DNA from: Flavobacterium sp. 123
GTDB lineage: Bacteria > Bacteroidota > Bacteroidia > Flavobacteriales > Flavobacteriaceae
Length of the DNA stretch: 64,000 nt
Direction of reading: 5' to 3'
Assembly: GCF_003634825.1 (NCBI RefSeq)
Contig: NZ_RBXD01000001.1
Coordinates: forward strand, 2,440,501 to 2,504,500
The notes under the pieces are model-generated. The model was not told the DNA's origin and ran no database searches. It saw only the letters and a list, made by a program, of their open reading frames with translations. The translations under genes were made by a program, and so were the position numbers. This document shows positions 16,816 through 25,440 of the stretch, piece after piece; within the stretch, counting starts at the first letter, position 1, and each line of letters opens with the position of its first letter.

Positions 16816-18912
16816 ATGAAACATTTATTTTCCCTTTTATTTCTTTTTACCCTAAGTGTATTGAGCGCTCAAAGTGTTCAATCTCCGTCTGGTAAAATTA
16901 CTGTAAACTTTAAACTAGGTAGTAACGGACAACCTGTTTATGCTGTAAATTATAAAAACAAAGCAGTCGTTTTAGAAAGTGCTTTAGGAATAAAACTAAA
17001 GGAAAAACCAGCTTTAGATGCCAATTTTGAAATTTTGGATTCAAAAACAGCTACTTTCAATGAATCTTGGAAACCTGTTTTGGGTGAACAAGCTTCAATC
17101 GTGAATCATTACAACGAACTTACAATTGGACTTGTTAGTAAAGAATCTAAAGTAAAAATGAATATTATTTTTAGAGTTTTTGATGAAGGAGTTGCCTTTA
17201 GATACGATTTTCCACGACAAGCAGAACTGAATTATTTTATTATTTCTGACGAATCAACTCAATTTAACTTAACAGAAAATAACAAAGTTTTCTGGCTTCC
17301 AGGAGATTTTGATAGTAATGAATATGAGTACAATGAAACGAAGCTTTCAGAAATAGATAATTCTAAAATAAATATGAATAACGGAATTGGAGTAAAATCA
17401 ATTCCAGGACGTTATATGGTTCAAACTCCTTTGATGATGAAATCACCATCTGGTTTATACCTTAATATTTTTGAAGCGGCTGTCGTGAATTACCCTGTAA
17501 TGCATTTAAAAGCGGATGTAACAAATTTCAAATTAAAAGCGGAATTAGTACCTAATGCTATTGGTGACAAAGCCTATTTGCAAGCTCCTTGCGTTTCTCC
17601 ATGGAGAACTATCATGATAAGTGATGATGCTAGGGATATTGTAGGTTCCCGAATGATTTTAAACTTAAATGATCCATCAAAAATTGAAGATACATCTTGG
17701 ATTAAACCAATGAAATATGTGGGGATCTGGTGGGAAATGCACGTTGGTAAATCGACTTGGGATTACGCGGGATCACAAAACGCAACTAATTTTGGGACAA
17801 AATTAGAATCATCAGGAAGACATGGAGCCACTACAGAAAACACCAAACGTTATATTGATTTTGCTGCAAAAAATGGCTTTGACGGAGTATTAGTTGAAGG
17901 ATGGAATGTAGGTTGGGAAGACTGGTCAGGAAATTGGAAAGAAGAAGTTTTTGATTTTACAACTCCATATCCTGATTTTGATTTGGCTGCAATTTCGGCT
18001 TACGCCAAAGCAAAAAATGTAAAAATGATTATGCATCATGAAACATCTGGTTCTGTTGGTAATTATGAAAGACATCTAGATCGTGCTTTAGATTTAATGA
18101 AAAAATACGATTACCCAGCTGCCAAAACAGGTTATGTAGGTAAAATTATTCCTCGTGGCGAATTTCATGATGGGCAAACTATGGTGAATCACTTTAATTT
18201 TGTTGCCAGACGATTTGCAGATTACAAATTAATGTTGAATTCTCATGAATCATCTAGACCAACAGGATACAGTAGAACCTATCCAAACTATGTTGCTGCA
18301 GAAGCTGCTCGTGGAACAGAATTTAATGCTTGGAGTATAGGAAACCCACCTATGCATGAAACCATTTTACCTTTTACAAGATTGCTTGGTGGCCCAATGG
18401 ATTATACCCCTGGAATATTTGAAATTAAAATGAGTTATTATGACAAAAATAAAACAGAGCAGGTTCATACCACTTTGGCGAAGCAATTAGCATTATATGT
18501 AACTATGTATTCGCCTATTCAAATGGCTGCTGATTTATTAGAAAATTACGAAAAATACCCAGATGCCTTTCAATTTATTAAAGACGTTGCGGTAGATTGG
18601 GATGATACTAAAATCTTGCAAGCGGAACCAGGAGATTATTTGACTATTACTAGAAAAGCCAAAGGGAAACAATCTTGGTTTCTAGGTGCTATTACAGATG
18701 AGAACGCCAGAAAATCAGAGATTAAATTAGACTTCTTAACTAAAGGACAAAAATATAAAGCCGTTATTTATGAAGATGCAAAAGATGCCGATTGGCAAAA
18801 AAATCCTATTGCTTATACAATAAGAACGGTAGTTGTTACAAACAAATCAAAAATCAATTTGAATTTAGCAGCAGGAGGAGGAACAGCAATCAGCTTCGAA
18901 CCGATTAAATAA
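16816..18912 (+). CDS. susB: GH97 glycoside hydrolase, SusB-like inverting alpha-glucosidase
   Basis: Periplasmic Ca2+-dependent alpha-glucosidase of 698 residues with a signal peptide (ending VLSAQ), an N-terminal beta-supersandwich, the central catalytic barrel and a C-terminal beta domain. The barrel shows VGIWWEMHVG, MIMHHETSGSVGNYER, LMLNSHESSRPTG and ARGTEFNAW. Glu409, Glu478 and Glu502 are spaced 69 and 24 residues apart, exactly like Glu439, Glu508 and Glu532 of SusB from Bacteroides thetaiotaomicron, which places it in the inverting alpha-glucosidase branch and not the retaining alpha-galactosidase branch. An alpha-specific enzyme beside a GH144/GH3 pair is unexpected. It has its own transcript by the terminators on both sides. 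Confidence 0.92.
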   Translation: MKHLFSLLFLFTLSVLSAQSVQSPSGKITVNFKLGSNGQPVYAVNYKNKAVVLESALGIKLKEKPALDANFEILDSKTATFNESWKPVLGEQASIVNHYNELTIGLVSKESKVKMNIIFRVFDEGVAFRYDFPRQAELNYFIISDESTQFNLTENNKVFWLPGDFDSNEYEYNETKLSEIDNSKINMNNGIGVKSIPGRYMVQTPLMMKSPSGLYLNIFEAAVVNYPVMHLKADVTNFKLKAELVPNAIGDKAYLQAPCVSPWRTIMISDDARDIVGSRMILNLNDPSKIEDTSWIKPMKYVGIWWEMHVGKSTWDYAGSQNATNFGTKLESSGRHGATTENTKRYIDFAAKNGFDGVLVEGWNVGWEDWSGNWKEEVFDFTTPYPDFDLAAISAYAKAKNVKMIMHHETSGSVGNYERHLDRALDLMKKYDYPAAKTGYVGKIIPRGEFHDGQTMVNHFNFVARRFADYKLMLNSHESSRPTGYSRTYPNYVAAEAARGTEFNAWSIGNPPMHETILPFTRLLGGPMDYTPGIFEIKMSYYDKNKTEQVHTTLAKQLALYVTMYSPIQMAADLLENYEKYPDAFQFIKDVAVDWDDTKILQAEPGDYLTITRKAKGKQSWFLGAITDENARKSEIKLDFLTKGQKYKAVIYEDAKDADWQKNPIAYTIRTVVVTNKSKINLNLAAGGGTAISFEPIK

Positions 18913-18960
18913 AAACACATTAGTGAACAAAAATAAAAAATTCAAATAAAAATTTAATAT

Positions 18961-18995
18961 AAAACTACAAGTTTAGGCTTGTAGTTTTTTTTTTG
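18961..18995. terminator. Bidirectional terminator between GH97 and the AI-2E permease
   Basis: AAAACTACAAG (18961-18971) pairs with CTTGTAGTTTT (18978-18988) around TTTAGG, with T runs on the plus side and T's from the A-rich flank on the minus side. The two genes converge here, and the stem overlaps the 3' end of the permease gene. Confidence 0.85.
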
Positions 18996-20058
18996 TATGA
19001 TTTCCATCTCCTAATAGAATTGATACTGTTTTTAGACTTTCTGTTCGGTCTGCAATCAATTTTATAATACTAATGAAAGGAATAAACAAAATCATTCCAG
19101 CAGCTCCCCATAAAATACCACCAATGGTTATCATAATAATAATTACTAAAGTGTTAATTTTTAATCGGTTGCCTACTGCAAAAGGAAATATTACATAAGC
19201 TTCTAATATTTGTACTATTGAAAAAACTACAATTACTCCTATTGGGTACCAAATCGAGTTGAATGTTATCCAAGAAACGGCTATAGGCAAAAGGGAAGAT
19301 ATAATAATTCCGACATAAGGAATGAAAGTTAAGATAGAAGCGATAAATCCAAAAAGAAAGGGATGAGGCACACCAACAATTGCAAGTCCTATACTGTTTA
19401 AAAGTCCTACAATCAAATAAACCACTAACATTCCTTTGATGAAATCATAGTAAGCATGGATAGTTTCTATCAAAATTTCGTGAATAGTTTCTTTCTTATC
19501 AGCTGGAAAAATTTGGTACAAAGTATTCGCTAATAATCTTCTATGATAAAGTATAAGTGCTGAAAAAACAGGGATTATTAACAAAAAAAATACGGATTCA
19601 GAGAAGGAATAGGCGGCATTTTTTAGAATTGATAGTGTTTGTGATCCAGAATTATTAATGGAATTTTTAAGATAATCTAATTGTTTCTCAGTACTTATGC
19701 CAAATTGATCTGCAAGGAATGCACTTAACTGATTTACGGTTTCTATGAGTTTCATTCTAAAAGGTTCCCACTCATTCGAAAATGCCGTTATTTGGAGGAT
19801 TAACAAATAAATTAAGATTGCAAAGAAAAGAGTTACAAAAAACAGCGCAATTGAAAGTGATACACTTTGGCTAATTCCTTTTTCTTCCATCCATTTACAA
19901 ATAGGATAAAGTATAAAACTAATGAGTAGCGAAAAACTAAGCGGTATAAAAAGCGTTTTGCCAAAATATAGAATTACAGAAATCAAAACAATATACTGAA
20001 GAATTTCAATAGCGGATGCACTGTTTGAATTTGGCGAAATTGGTGTTTTTGTTTTCAT
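18973..20058 (-). CDS. AI-2E family (PerM/YdiK-like) membrane permease
   Basis: Inner-membrane protein of 361 residues with about seven to eight hydrophobic segments, typical of the AI-2E/UPF0118 family. Two pairs of membrane segments near the N terminus are followed by an amphipathic soluble stretch (about residues 95-190) and C-terminal segments containing the family-like GLLNSIGLAIVGVPHPFLFG, TFIPYVGIIISSLLPI and GGILWGAAGMILFIPFISII. Members export diverse small molecules, sometimes autoinducer-2 or sodium, so the substrate is unknown. A longer frame begins at a TTG at 20079, but ATG at 20058 (MKTKTPISPNS) is preferred. Confidence 0.87.
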   Translation of the reverse strand: MKTKTPISPNSNSASAIEILQYIVLISVILYFGKTLFIPLSFSLLISFILYPICKWMEEKGISQSVSLSIALFFVTLFFAILIYLLILQITAFSNEWEPFRMKLIETVNQLSAFLADQFGISTEKQLDYLKNSINNSGSQTLSILKNAAYSFSESVFFLLIIPVFSALILYHRRLLANTLYQIFPADKKETIHEILIETIHAYYDFIKGMLVVYLIVGLLNSIGLAIVGVPHPFLFGFIASILTFIPYVGIIISSLLPIAVSWITFNSIWYPIGVIVVFSIVQILEAYVIFPFAVGNRLKINTLVIIIMITIGGILWGAAGMILFIPFISIIKLIADRTESLKTVSILLGDGNHTKKKLQA

Positions 20059-20136
20059 AAGAGTTTTAATTTGCAACAATTATATTTCTCTTTTTTATCC
20101 TTATTTTAAGGATTGTATTCAAACTAAACGGTGTTT

Positions 20137-21225
20137 TTAATTTTTGAAAGATATAATAAATTCAGCTCCTTCATTTATTTTGCTTTTCACGGTAATCGTT
20201 CCTCCTAAACTTGTAATATGATTATACACTAAATATAATCCAATTCCTTTACTGTCCGTGTGGTCATGAAATTTTTGTTGAAGTCCGAAAATCTTATCTT
20301 TTACCACATCCATATCAAAACCTAATCCAGTATCAGAAACAATTAATTGAGTGATTCCATTTGTTATTTTGGAATAAATAGATATCGTAGTTGGCGAATC
20401 TGGTTTTGCGTATTTTATCGAATTAGTGATTAGATTTAGAAATATACTTTCCAGATATACCTTATTAAACTTAATTGTTTCGGCTTCTGAAAAATCAACA
20501 TTTACAATTGCTTTTGAGTTTTGTATCAATGAGCTAATAGATCGAAGGACTATATCTAAAGAGTTTCTTAGGTCTAAAATTTCAATATTTGAATTTTCAT
20601 TTTCTTTCTGTGTCAGCGTTTCAATCGAATCGTTTAAGGTTTGTTTTAAGCTTTCACTCGTAGCTTTAAGCATACTTATTAATTCTAATGTTTCGGTGTC
20701 ATTGATTTTTGATATATCCAAAAGACTGAAAATTGCTAATAAATTATTCACTGGCGATCTCAAATCGTGTGAATTTGTATAGGTGATTTGCTTGAGGTCT
20801 TTGTTGTTTTTAGTTAAATTAGTGAGAAGTAAATTTCGTTCTTCTTCTAATTTTTTTTTATGAGTTATATTTTTTGCTATTGCAAAAACCAATTCGTCAT
20901 TTTCTATAGGCATGGAGGTCCAAGACAACCATACGATTTCACCACTCTTGGTTAAATATCTATTTTCAAAATTTAAAAGAGGATTGTTTCTTAAAAGATC
21001 ATCTCGGTGGTCAGCTGTAATTTTTTTATCTTCATGATAAATGAAATCGTGTATTGGCTTTGATAATAACTCTTCAGTCGAATATTCTAATAGTTTTGAA
21101 ACAGAGGGGTTTATCCTTTTAAAATATCCGTCAAATCCAGCTATACAGAATAAATCTGCTGATAATTCGAAAAAATTCTCGAATTTGTAATCGCTACTTA
21201 TAGTATGATTTGAGTTTTTTGTCAT
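20137..21225 (-). CDS. PAS-domain sensor histidine kinase
   Basis: Cytoplasmic sensor kinase of 362 residues without membrane segments. One PAS domain (about residues 14-128) with a PAC-like end is joined by a coiled coil to a dimerization domain with the phosphoacceptor motif SHDLRSPVNN and a HATPase domain with N box (LNLITNSIKYAKPD), G1 box (VSDTGLGFDMD) and G2 box (GIGLYLVYNH). No receiver is fused and no response regulator gene lies nearby, so the partner is encoded elsewhere. The PAS fold resembles PAS1 of the large hybrid kinase at 31703. Confidence 0.92.
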   Translation of the reverse strand: MTKNSNHTISSDYKFENFFELSADLFCIAGFDGYFKRINPSVSKLLEYSTEELLSKPIHDFIYHEDKKITADHRDDLLRNNPLLNFENRYLTKSGEIVWLSWTSMPIENDELVFAIAKNITHKKKLEEERNLLLTNLTKNNKDLKQITYTNSHDLRSPVNNLLAIFSLLDISKINDTETLELISMLKATSESLKQTLNDSIETLTQKENENSNIEILDLRNSLDIVLRSISSLIQNSKAIVNVDFSEAETIKFNKVYLESIFLNLITNSIKYAKPDSPTTISIYSKITNGITQLIVSDTGLGFDMDVVKDKIFGLQQKFHDHTDSKGIGLYLVYNHITSLGGTITVKSKINEGAEFIISFKN

Positions 21226-21359
21226 TATTCAATAGTAGTAATTTGAACCTTTTTATTTTACCTTTTAACGATAAACTTCCTTGTATACTAAATTAAGAAT
21301 AAATTACCACAAAAAGGATTTTTATAGTAAAATTTAGGGAATTATACTCAATTAAAAAT

Positions 21360-21403
21360 AGAAGCATCAAATACATCCTTTTAAGAAAGTACTTAATGCT
21401 TCT
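21360..21403 (-). terminator. Probable terminator after the kdsA-OMP pair
   Basis: AGAAGCAT (21360-21367) pairs with ATGCTTCT (21396-21403), with further partial pairing inside. Read on the minus strand it is followed by TATTTTTAATTG. It lies 11 bases beyond the stop of the outer-membrane gene. Confidence 0.5.
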
Positions 21404-21414
21404 CAACAGTATAT

Positions 21415-22272
21415 TTAGATCTTGAAAATTCCTCCAAAAGCTATAATTCTTTGTAAAAAGAAGAAATCTTGAGCTGCTTTATCTTCATTACTTATTGTAG
21501 TACGAATATCTTGCATATTAATATATCCTCCTTTTATTTCAGCTTGGACATAGAAGTACTTATATAAAGTAATATTTAATCCTGTCTTTAAGGAGGTGCC
21601 ATATCCCGAAACATGAAAGTCGTCATGCCGCTCGTTACCTAGTAGTTTGGTATTGGTTTTTGGATACAAAACTCCAAATCCGAAACCTTCGGTTAAATTG
21701 ACTTGAATTTTATCCGTATTTGCTATTTTGAAAAGAGGAGAAATATCATCAAATCTTGAAATTTCAGTATTGATGTAATTCAAACCATCCGTATGCTCGT
21801 AGGTCAAAAAAGTTTCATCACTAAAATCCACAGGAGTATTGGTGTAAATTCCATTATAATCAGATCCATTATAGATTAATGGTAAATTTATAGTTCCTGT
21901 TACATTAGCTGTTTGATTTTGGGTCATCACATATTTCATGTGATCTACACCAATAGTTATACTGTAATGATCATTGACAAAATACCCCAATCTAAAATTA
22001 GTTTGAGGTATTGTCATCTTAACAGGATTTATATAATCAATATGCCAACCTTTTGGCTTATCATGTGCGGTTATATTATCAATAGTAAAATTATAGTCTT
22101 TACCACGAAATGTCACATCAGATGTAGAGTAGGTTTCTCTATTTCCTCCCCAAGAGAAAAATAATTTTCCTTTATTATGTTCGGTATATTTTGGATTCAT
22201 TGGGGGCTGTGAAAATCCGGTATTCGTAAAAAATATAATTAATATAATATAGTTTAAAAAAATATATTTCAA
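21415..22272 (-). CDS. Uncharacterized outer-membrane beta-barrel protein
   Basis: I do not recognise a named family. The 285 residues start with a signal peptide (ending TGFSQ) and continue as alternating beta-strand-rich sequence with short polar turns, ending in an aromatic strand (IIAFGGIFKI), as in small outer-membrane barrels. Candidate strands include TNFRLGYFVNDHYSITIGVDHM, STSLKTGLN-like segments and KYFYVQAEIKGGYINM. It follows kdsA by 22 bases on the same strand and probably shares its transcript. The pairing with a lipopolysaccharide-core gene fits an envelope role but says nothing specific about function. Confidence 0.65.
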   Translation of the reverse strand: MKYIFLNYIILIIFFTNTGFSQPPMNPKYTEHNKGKLFFSWGGNRETYSTSDVTFRGKDYNFTIDNITAHDKPKGWHIDYINPVKMTIPQTNFRLGYFVNDHYSITIGVDHMKYVMTQNQTANVTGTINLPLIYNGSDYNGIYTNTPVDFSDETFLTYEHTDGLNYINTEISRFDDISPLFKIANTDKIQVNLTEGFGFGVLYPKTNTKLLGNERHDDFHVSGYGTSLKTGLNITLYKYFYVQAEIKGGYINMQDIRTTISNEDKAAQDFFFLQRIIAFGGIFKI

Positions 22273-22294
22273 TTAATTGTAAGGTATTAAGTTT

Positions 22295-23113
22295 TTAAAA
22301 TGCGTTTATTGTTTTTCTGATTGCTACTAATCGAGTCATTAATGATTCAAAATAATCTAAATGTAGCATATTAGCTCCATCACTTTTAGCATTAGCTGGA
22401 TCAAAATGAGTTTCTATGAAAATTCCGTCAACACCTACTGCTATACCAGCTTTAGCAATGGTTTCAATCATATCTGGTCTACCACCAGTTACACCAGCAG
22501 TTTGATTTGGTTGTTGTAAAGAATGTGTTACATCTAAAACAGTAGTTGCATATTGTTGCATAGTTGGAATTCCTCTAAAATCAACAATCATATCTTGGTA
22601 TCCAAACATAGTTCCACGATCTGTTACCATTACATTTTGATTGTTGCAATCCAATACTTTTTGCACAGCATGTTTCATGCTTTCTGGACTCATAAATTGT
22701 CCTTTTTTCAAGTTTACAACTTTTCCAGTATTGGCAGCAGCCACAACTAAATCAGTTTGACGAACTAAGAAAGCTGGGATTTGTAATACATCAACATATT
22801 GCGCAGCCATATCAGCATCTTCATTAGTATGAATATCAGTAACGGTAGGAACTCCAAAAGTTTCTGAAACTTTTCGTAAAATTTTCAATGCTTTTTCATC
22901 TCCAATTCCAGAAAAACTATCAATTCTAGAGCGATTAGCTTTTTTGAAAGATCCTTTGAATACATAAGGAATTTCTAATTTATCTGTGATGCCAACTAGC
23001 TTTTCTGCAATTCTCATTGCCATTTCTTCACCTTCAATAGCGCAAGGTCCAGCAAGTAGAAAGAAATTACCACTATCGGTATGTTTAATTTGTGGAATAT
23101 GTTGTATGTTCAT
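22295..23113 (-). CDS. kdsA: 3-deoxy-8-phosphooctulonate synthase
   Basis: Condenses phosphoenolpyruvate with arabinose 5-phosphate to KDO 8-phosphate, a committed step in lipid A-core sugar synthesis. The 272-residue length is typical. Motifs include LLAGPCAIEGEEMA, FKGSFKKANRSRIDSFSG, DIHTNEDAD, DVLQIPAFLVRQTDL, KKGQFMSPE and VGVDGIFIETHFDPANAKSDG. The start is set at ATG 23113. A longer frame begins at a TTG at 23137, but that codon overlaps a TACCTTTG promoter box (23135-23142), so it cannot be in the transcript. An outer-membrane gene follows. Confidence 0.95.
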   Translation of the reverse strand: MNIQHIPQIKHTDSGNFFLLAGPCAIEGEEMAMRIAEKLVGITDKLEIPYVFKGSFKKANRSRIDSFSGIGDEKALKILRKVSETFGVPTVTDIHTNEDADMAAQYVDVLQIPAFLVRQTDLVVAAANTGKVVNLKKGQFMSPESMKHAVQKVLDCNNQNVMVTDRGTMFGYQDMIVDFRGIPTMQQYATTVLDVTHSLQQPNQTAGVTGGRPDMIETIAKAGIAVGVDGIFIETHFDPANAKSDGANMLHLDYFESLMTRLVAIRKTINAF

Positions 23114-23134
23114 ATAAGGAGTTTTTTGAATGTG

Positions 23135-23142
23135 CAAAGGTA
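23135..23142 (-). promoter_or_regulatory. kdsA promoter -7 box
   Basis: On the minus strand the bases read TACCTTTG, an exact match to the Bacteroidota -7 consensus TAnnTTTG, 21 bases before the kdsA ATG. It decides the kdsA start. No convincing -33 TTG was found at the usual spacing. Confidence 0.6.
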
Positions 23143-23269
23143 GTTAGGAAATAGGAATTTAGATTTATGATTCAAAAATATTTTTTAGTTTAAAAGAAAT
23201 TTGCTCCTATTTTTTCGCCAATTAAAGCTATAAATGTTTTGTAATACAGACTTTAAATTGTCTATAAAA

Positions 23270-23301
23270 AACAAACCCCAACAATACTGTTGGGGTTTGT
23301 T
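23270..23301 (-). terminator. Terminator of the marR-nitroreductase-yceI group
   Basis: A perfect 14-bp stem pairs 23270-23283 with 23288-23301 around the loop ATAC. On the minus strand it is followed by a T run (TTTTTATAG). It lies 20 bases past the yceI stop. Confidence 0.9.
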
Positions 23302-23320
23302 CATATATTTTAAAATTAAA

Positions 23321-23887
23321 TTAGAATTTTAAAGAAACTTCTAATTCAAATTCGTCAGCAATTGCTTTGTCACCTAGGTTGTCAAAGAAGCTTCCTGAAC
23401 CATATTTAATATCGTATTTTGTTCTGTTTACATTAAATTTAGTTGTAGCAGAATTTGCTGTTGTAGCTAAATCAAAAGTAATAGGGTTAGTTTGTCCTTT
23501 GATAGTTAAATCACCAGTAACTGTGTAAAGATTAGCTGATTTTGCAACTACTTTTTTGAAAACTAAAGTTGAAGTAGGGAATTTTTCAGTTCCAAAGAAA
23601 TCTTCTGATTTCAAGTGACCATTTAATTTACCTAACCATTCACCTTGAAGATCTGTAGAAGTCAATGAGTTCATGTCAACAGTGAAAACTCCACCTGCTA
23701 ATTTTTTTCCTTTGAAAACTAATTTTCCATCTTTTAAGTTTACTGTTCCGTTGTGTTGTCCCGTTACTTTTTTACCTACCCAGTTGATAGTACTTTTTGC
23801 AGCGTCTACTTTTTTAGTTTGAGCTGTTACTGATAAAGTAGATAAAACTACTACTAATGCCAATGCAATCGATTTGAAATTTTTCAT
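23321..23887 (-). CDS. YceI-like lipocalin-fold periplasmic protein
   Basis: Exported protein of 188 residues: signal peptide ending SVTAQ, then a single YceI domain (about residues 25-188). Features are STINWVGKKVTGQHNGTV, GKLVFKGKKLAGGVFTVDM, a HLKSEDFFGTEKFPTSTLVF stretch and LTIKGQTNPITFDL. The family binds isoprenoid or other apolar ligands in a lipocalin-like pocket and is often induced by stress. It follows a nitroreductase gene by 27 bases and precedes a strong terminator, so it is probably the last gene of the MarR-controlled unit. The ligand is unknown. Confidence 0.92.
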   Translation of the reverse strand: MKNFKSIALALVVVLSTLSVTAQTKKVDAAKSTINWVGKKVTGQHNGTVNLKDGKLVFKGKKLAGGVFTVDMNSLTSTDLQGEWLGKLNGHLKSEDFFGTEKFPTSTLVFKKVVAKSANLYTVTGDLTIKGQTNPITFDLATTANSATTKFNVNRTKYDIKYGSGSFFDNLGDKAIADEFELEVSLKF

Positions 23888-23914
23888 GTGTTTAAATTTG
23901 ATTTTAATTAATAA

Positions 23915-24547
23915 TTATAGTGTAATAAATAATTCTTCGTTTGATTTTCTAACTTTTTTATAATACTGAGTTGCGTCCTCATCGTGTCTGTATCCAATAG
24001 TTGCTAACAAACTTGCGTTTAAACCTAATTTATCTAGGCCTAAGATTTCATTTACTTTAGCAGGTACAAAACCTTCCATTGGTGTAACGTCAATTTTCAA
24101 TTCAGCTGCAGCATTCAATAAATTTCCTAAAGCTAAATACGTTTGTTTTGAAGTCCAGATGTTTCTTGTTTCTTCTGGTAATCCTGTAATATTTGATTTC
24201 ATATAATCAACATATCCTTGAAGGCTTTCCAAAGGAATTCCTCTTGTTTCACTCATGTTTTTAGAGAAGTTGTTTATTCCTTCTTCTCCAAAATTAAGTT
24301 CATTTGCAAAAATGATTAAATGAGAAGCATCTACAACTTGAGTTTGTCCATAAGCAGCAGATTGTAATTGTGCTCTTAATTCAGGATTCTCAACGATGAT
24401 AACTTTGTAAGGTTGTAATCCGTAAGATGATGAACTTAAACGAATGGCTTCTTTCAAAGTGTTTAAATCCTCGGTTGTTATTTTTTTTGCAGCATCAAAT
24501 TTCTTTGTTGCATATCTCCAGTTTTGATGATCTAAGAAAGTATTCAT
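23915..24547 (-). CDS. NAD(P)H-dependent flavin oxidoreductase (nitroreductase family, NfsB-like)
   Basis: FMN enzyme of 210 residues that reduces nitroaromatics, quinones or similar electrophiles with NAD(P)H. Family features are the N-terminal WRYATKKFD, the RLSSSSYGLQPYKVIIV cofactor segment, AALGNLLN-like helix TYLALGNLLNAAAELKID, PMEGF and the C-terminal LATIGYRHDEDATQ. It lies 22 bases after a marR gene and before yceI on the same strand. Such MarR-nitroreductase pairs respond to electrophile or oxidant stress in other bacteria; the inducer here is inferred. Confidence 0.93.
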   Translation of the reverse strand: MNTFLDHQNWRYATKKFDAAKKITTEDLNTLKEAIRLSSSSYGLQPYKVIIVENPELRAQLQSAAYGQTQVVDASHLIIFANELNFGEEGINNFSKNMSETRGIPLESLQGYVDYMKSNITGLPEETRNIWTSKQTYLALGNLLNAAAELKIDVTPMEGFVPAKVNEILGLDKLGLNASLLATIGYRHDEDATQYYKKVRKSNEELFITL

Positions 24548-24569
24548 AATTGTATTTGTTGTTTTATTT

Positions 24570-25025
24570 TTATTGGTTTCTGTATTTTTCTAATAATTGA
24601 CTTAGTAATTCTATTTCGTCGGCATTCAAATTTTTCGAAAAAGAAGCTTCATGAGCGCTTACTTTTGGATCTAATTCCTTCAAAACATCTAATCCTTTTT
24701 GCGTAATCATGACTTCTATTTTACGTCTATTTTCAGGGCAAACTTTACGAGTCACTAGTTCTTTTAATAATAATTTATCGACTAATCTAGTGGTATTACT
24801 TGTTTTAGCTAACATTCGTTCTTGTATCACGCACATGTTAGCAGGATTGCCTTTTTGACCTCTTAAAATACGTAGAACATTATATTGTTCGCCAGATATA
24901 TCATAAGGTTTCAATATTTCATTAAAATTTTCTGTAATTACATTTTGTGTGTACAAAATGTTTAGGATAATCTTTTTAGAATTATCCATCGGTACAGTAG
25001 ATTTTAAAACGTCCTCAATTTTCAT
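24570..25025 (-). CDS. MarR-family transcriptional regulator
   Basis: Winged-helix repressor of 151 residues. The centre shows the MarR DNA-binding layout: ISGEQYNVLRILRGQKGN, the recognition helix region RMLAKTSNTTRLVDKLLLKEL and the wing VTRKVCPENRRKIEVMITQKG, flanked by dimerization helices. Two cysteines (in NMCVIQ and RKVCPEN) would allow redox sensing, but this is only a possibility. Two identical-half palindromes lie across its promoter (25041-25056 and 25071-25086), so autoregulation of the marR-nitroreductase-yceI unit is very likely. Confidence 0.93.
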   Translation of the reverse strand: MKIEDVLKSTVPMDNSKKIILNILYTQNVITENFNEILKPYDISGEQYNVLRILRGQKGNPANMCVIQERMLAKTSNTTRLVDKLLLKELVTRKVCPENRRKIEVMITQKGLDVLKELDPKVSAHEASFSKNLNADEIELLSQLLEKYRNQ

Positions 25026-25040
25026 GCCTTTATTAATCTT

Positions 25041-25086
25041 ATTTGTTGGTACAAATGTAACACATTTTATATTTGTATATACAAAT
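25041..25086 (-). promoter_or_regulatory. marR promoter with two MarR-type operators
   Basis: Two sites of the form ATTTGT-N4-ACAAAT lie at 25041-25056 and 25071-25086, with centres 30 bp apart (about three helical turns). On the minus strand a TACATTTG -7 box (25052-25059) overlaps the first and a TTTG -33 element (25082-25085) overlaps the second, with 22 bases between the boxes. Binding at both would block RNA polymerase. Confidence 0.8.
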
Positions 25087-25185
25087 GTTTAGTTATTTTT
25101 TTGTTAAATTTATTTTAGTAATAATAATTACGAAATTAATTTAGTTTTAAATATTTGTAAATCAATTATTTGCGAATTATTTAAA

Positions 25186-25223
25186 CATAAAAAAGCCGAA
25201 ATATTTATTTCGGCTTTTTTATG
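25186..25223 (-). terminator. Terminator of the RND efflux operon
   Basis: A perfect 18-bp inverted repeat (25186-25203 with 25206-25223) has the GC core GCCGAAATA flanked by six A and six T. It lies 15 bases past the DUF2892 stop and is symmetrical, so it can also stop plus-strand transcripts. Confidence 0.92.
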
Positions 25224-25237
25224 TTGTTGAATTTTTT

Positions 25238-25423
25238 TTAATTTTTTACTCCTAATTTTTCTAATATAGTATCCATTAAACACCATTTAGTAATAGAAGA
25301 TTGTAACAAATTAGCGCCTACAAAAACAGTAAACCACAACCAATTTTGGTTAACATAAATGGATAATAGCAAACTAATCAGTACAAAACTTCCTGCAATG
25401 CCTCTTACAATTCTATTTTTCAT
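25238..25423 (-). CDS. DUF2892 family small membrane protein (YgaP membrane-domain-like)
   Basis: A 61-residue inner-membrane protein with a basic N terminus (MKNRIVRG) and two hydrophobic segments (about residues 8-25 and 29-45), then SSITKWCLMDTILEKLGV. This matches the DUF2892 domain found alone or at the C terminus of YgaP-type rhodaneses. It is the last gene of the efflux operon, 17 bases after the PII-like gene. Its role is unknown; the repeated pairing of such proteins with metal or drug efflux pumps suggests a link to the pump. Confidence 0.8.
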   Translation of the reverse strand: MKNRIVRGIAGSFVLISLLLSIYVNQNWLWFTVFVGANLLQSSITKWCLMDTILEKLGVKN

Positions 25424-25440
25424 GTTTATAAATTTTTAAA

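Noticed and set aside
20094..20116. Hairpin ATCCTT/AAGGAT between AI-2E permease and histidine kinase
   Set aside because: No T run follows on the transcribed strand, and the stem is only six base pairs.
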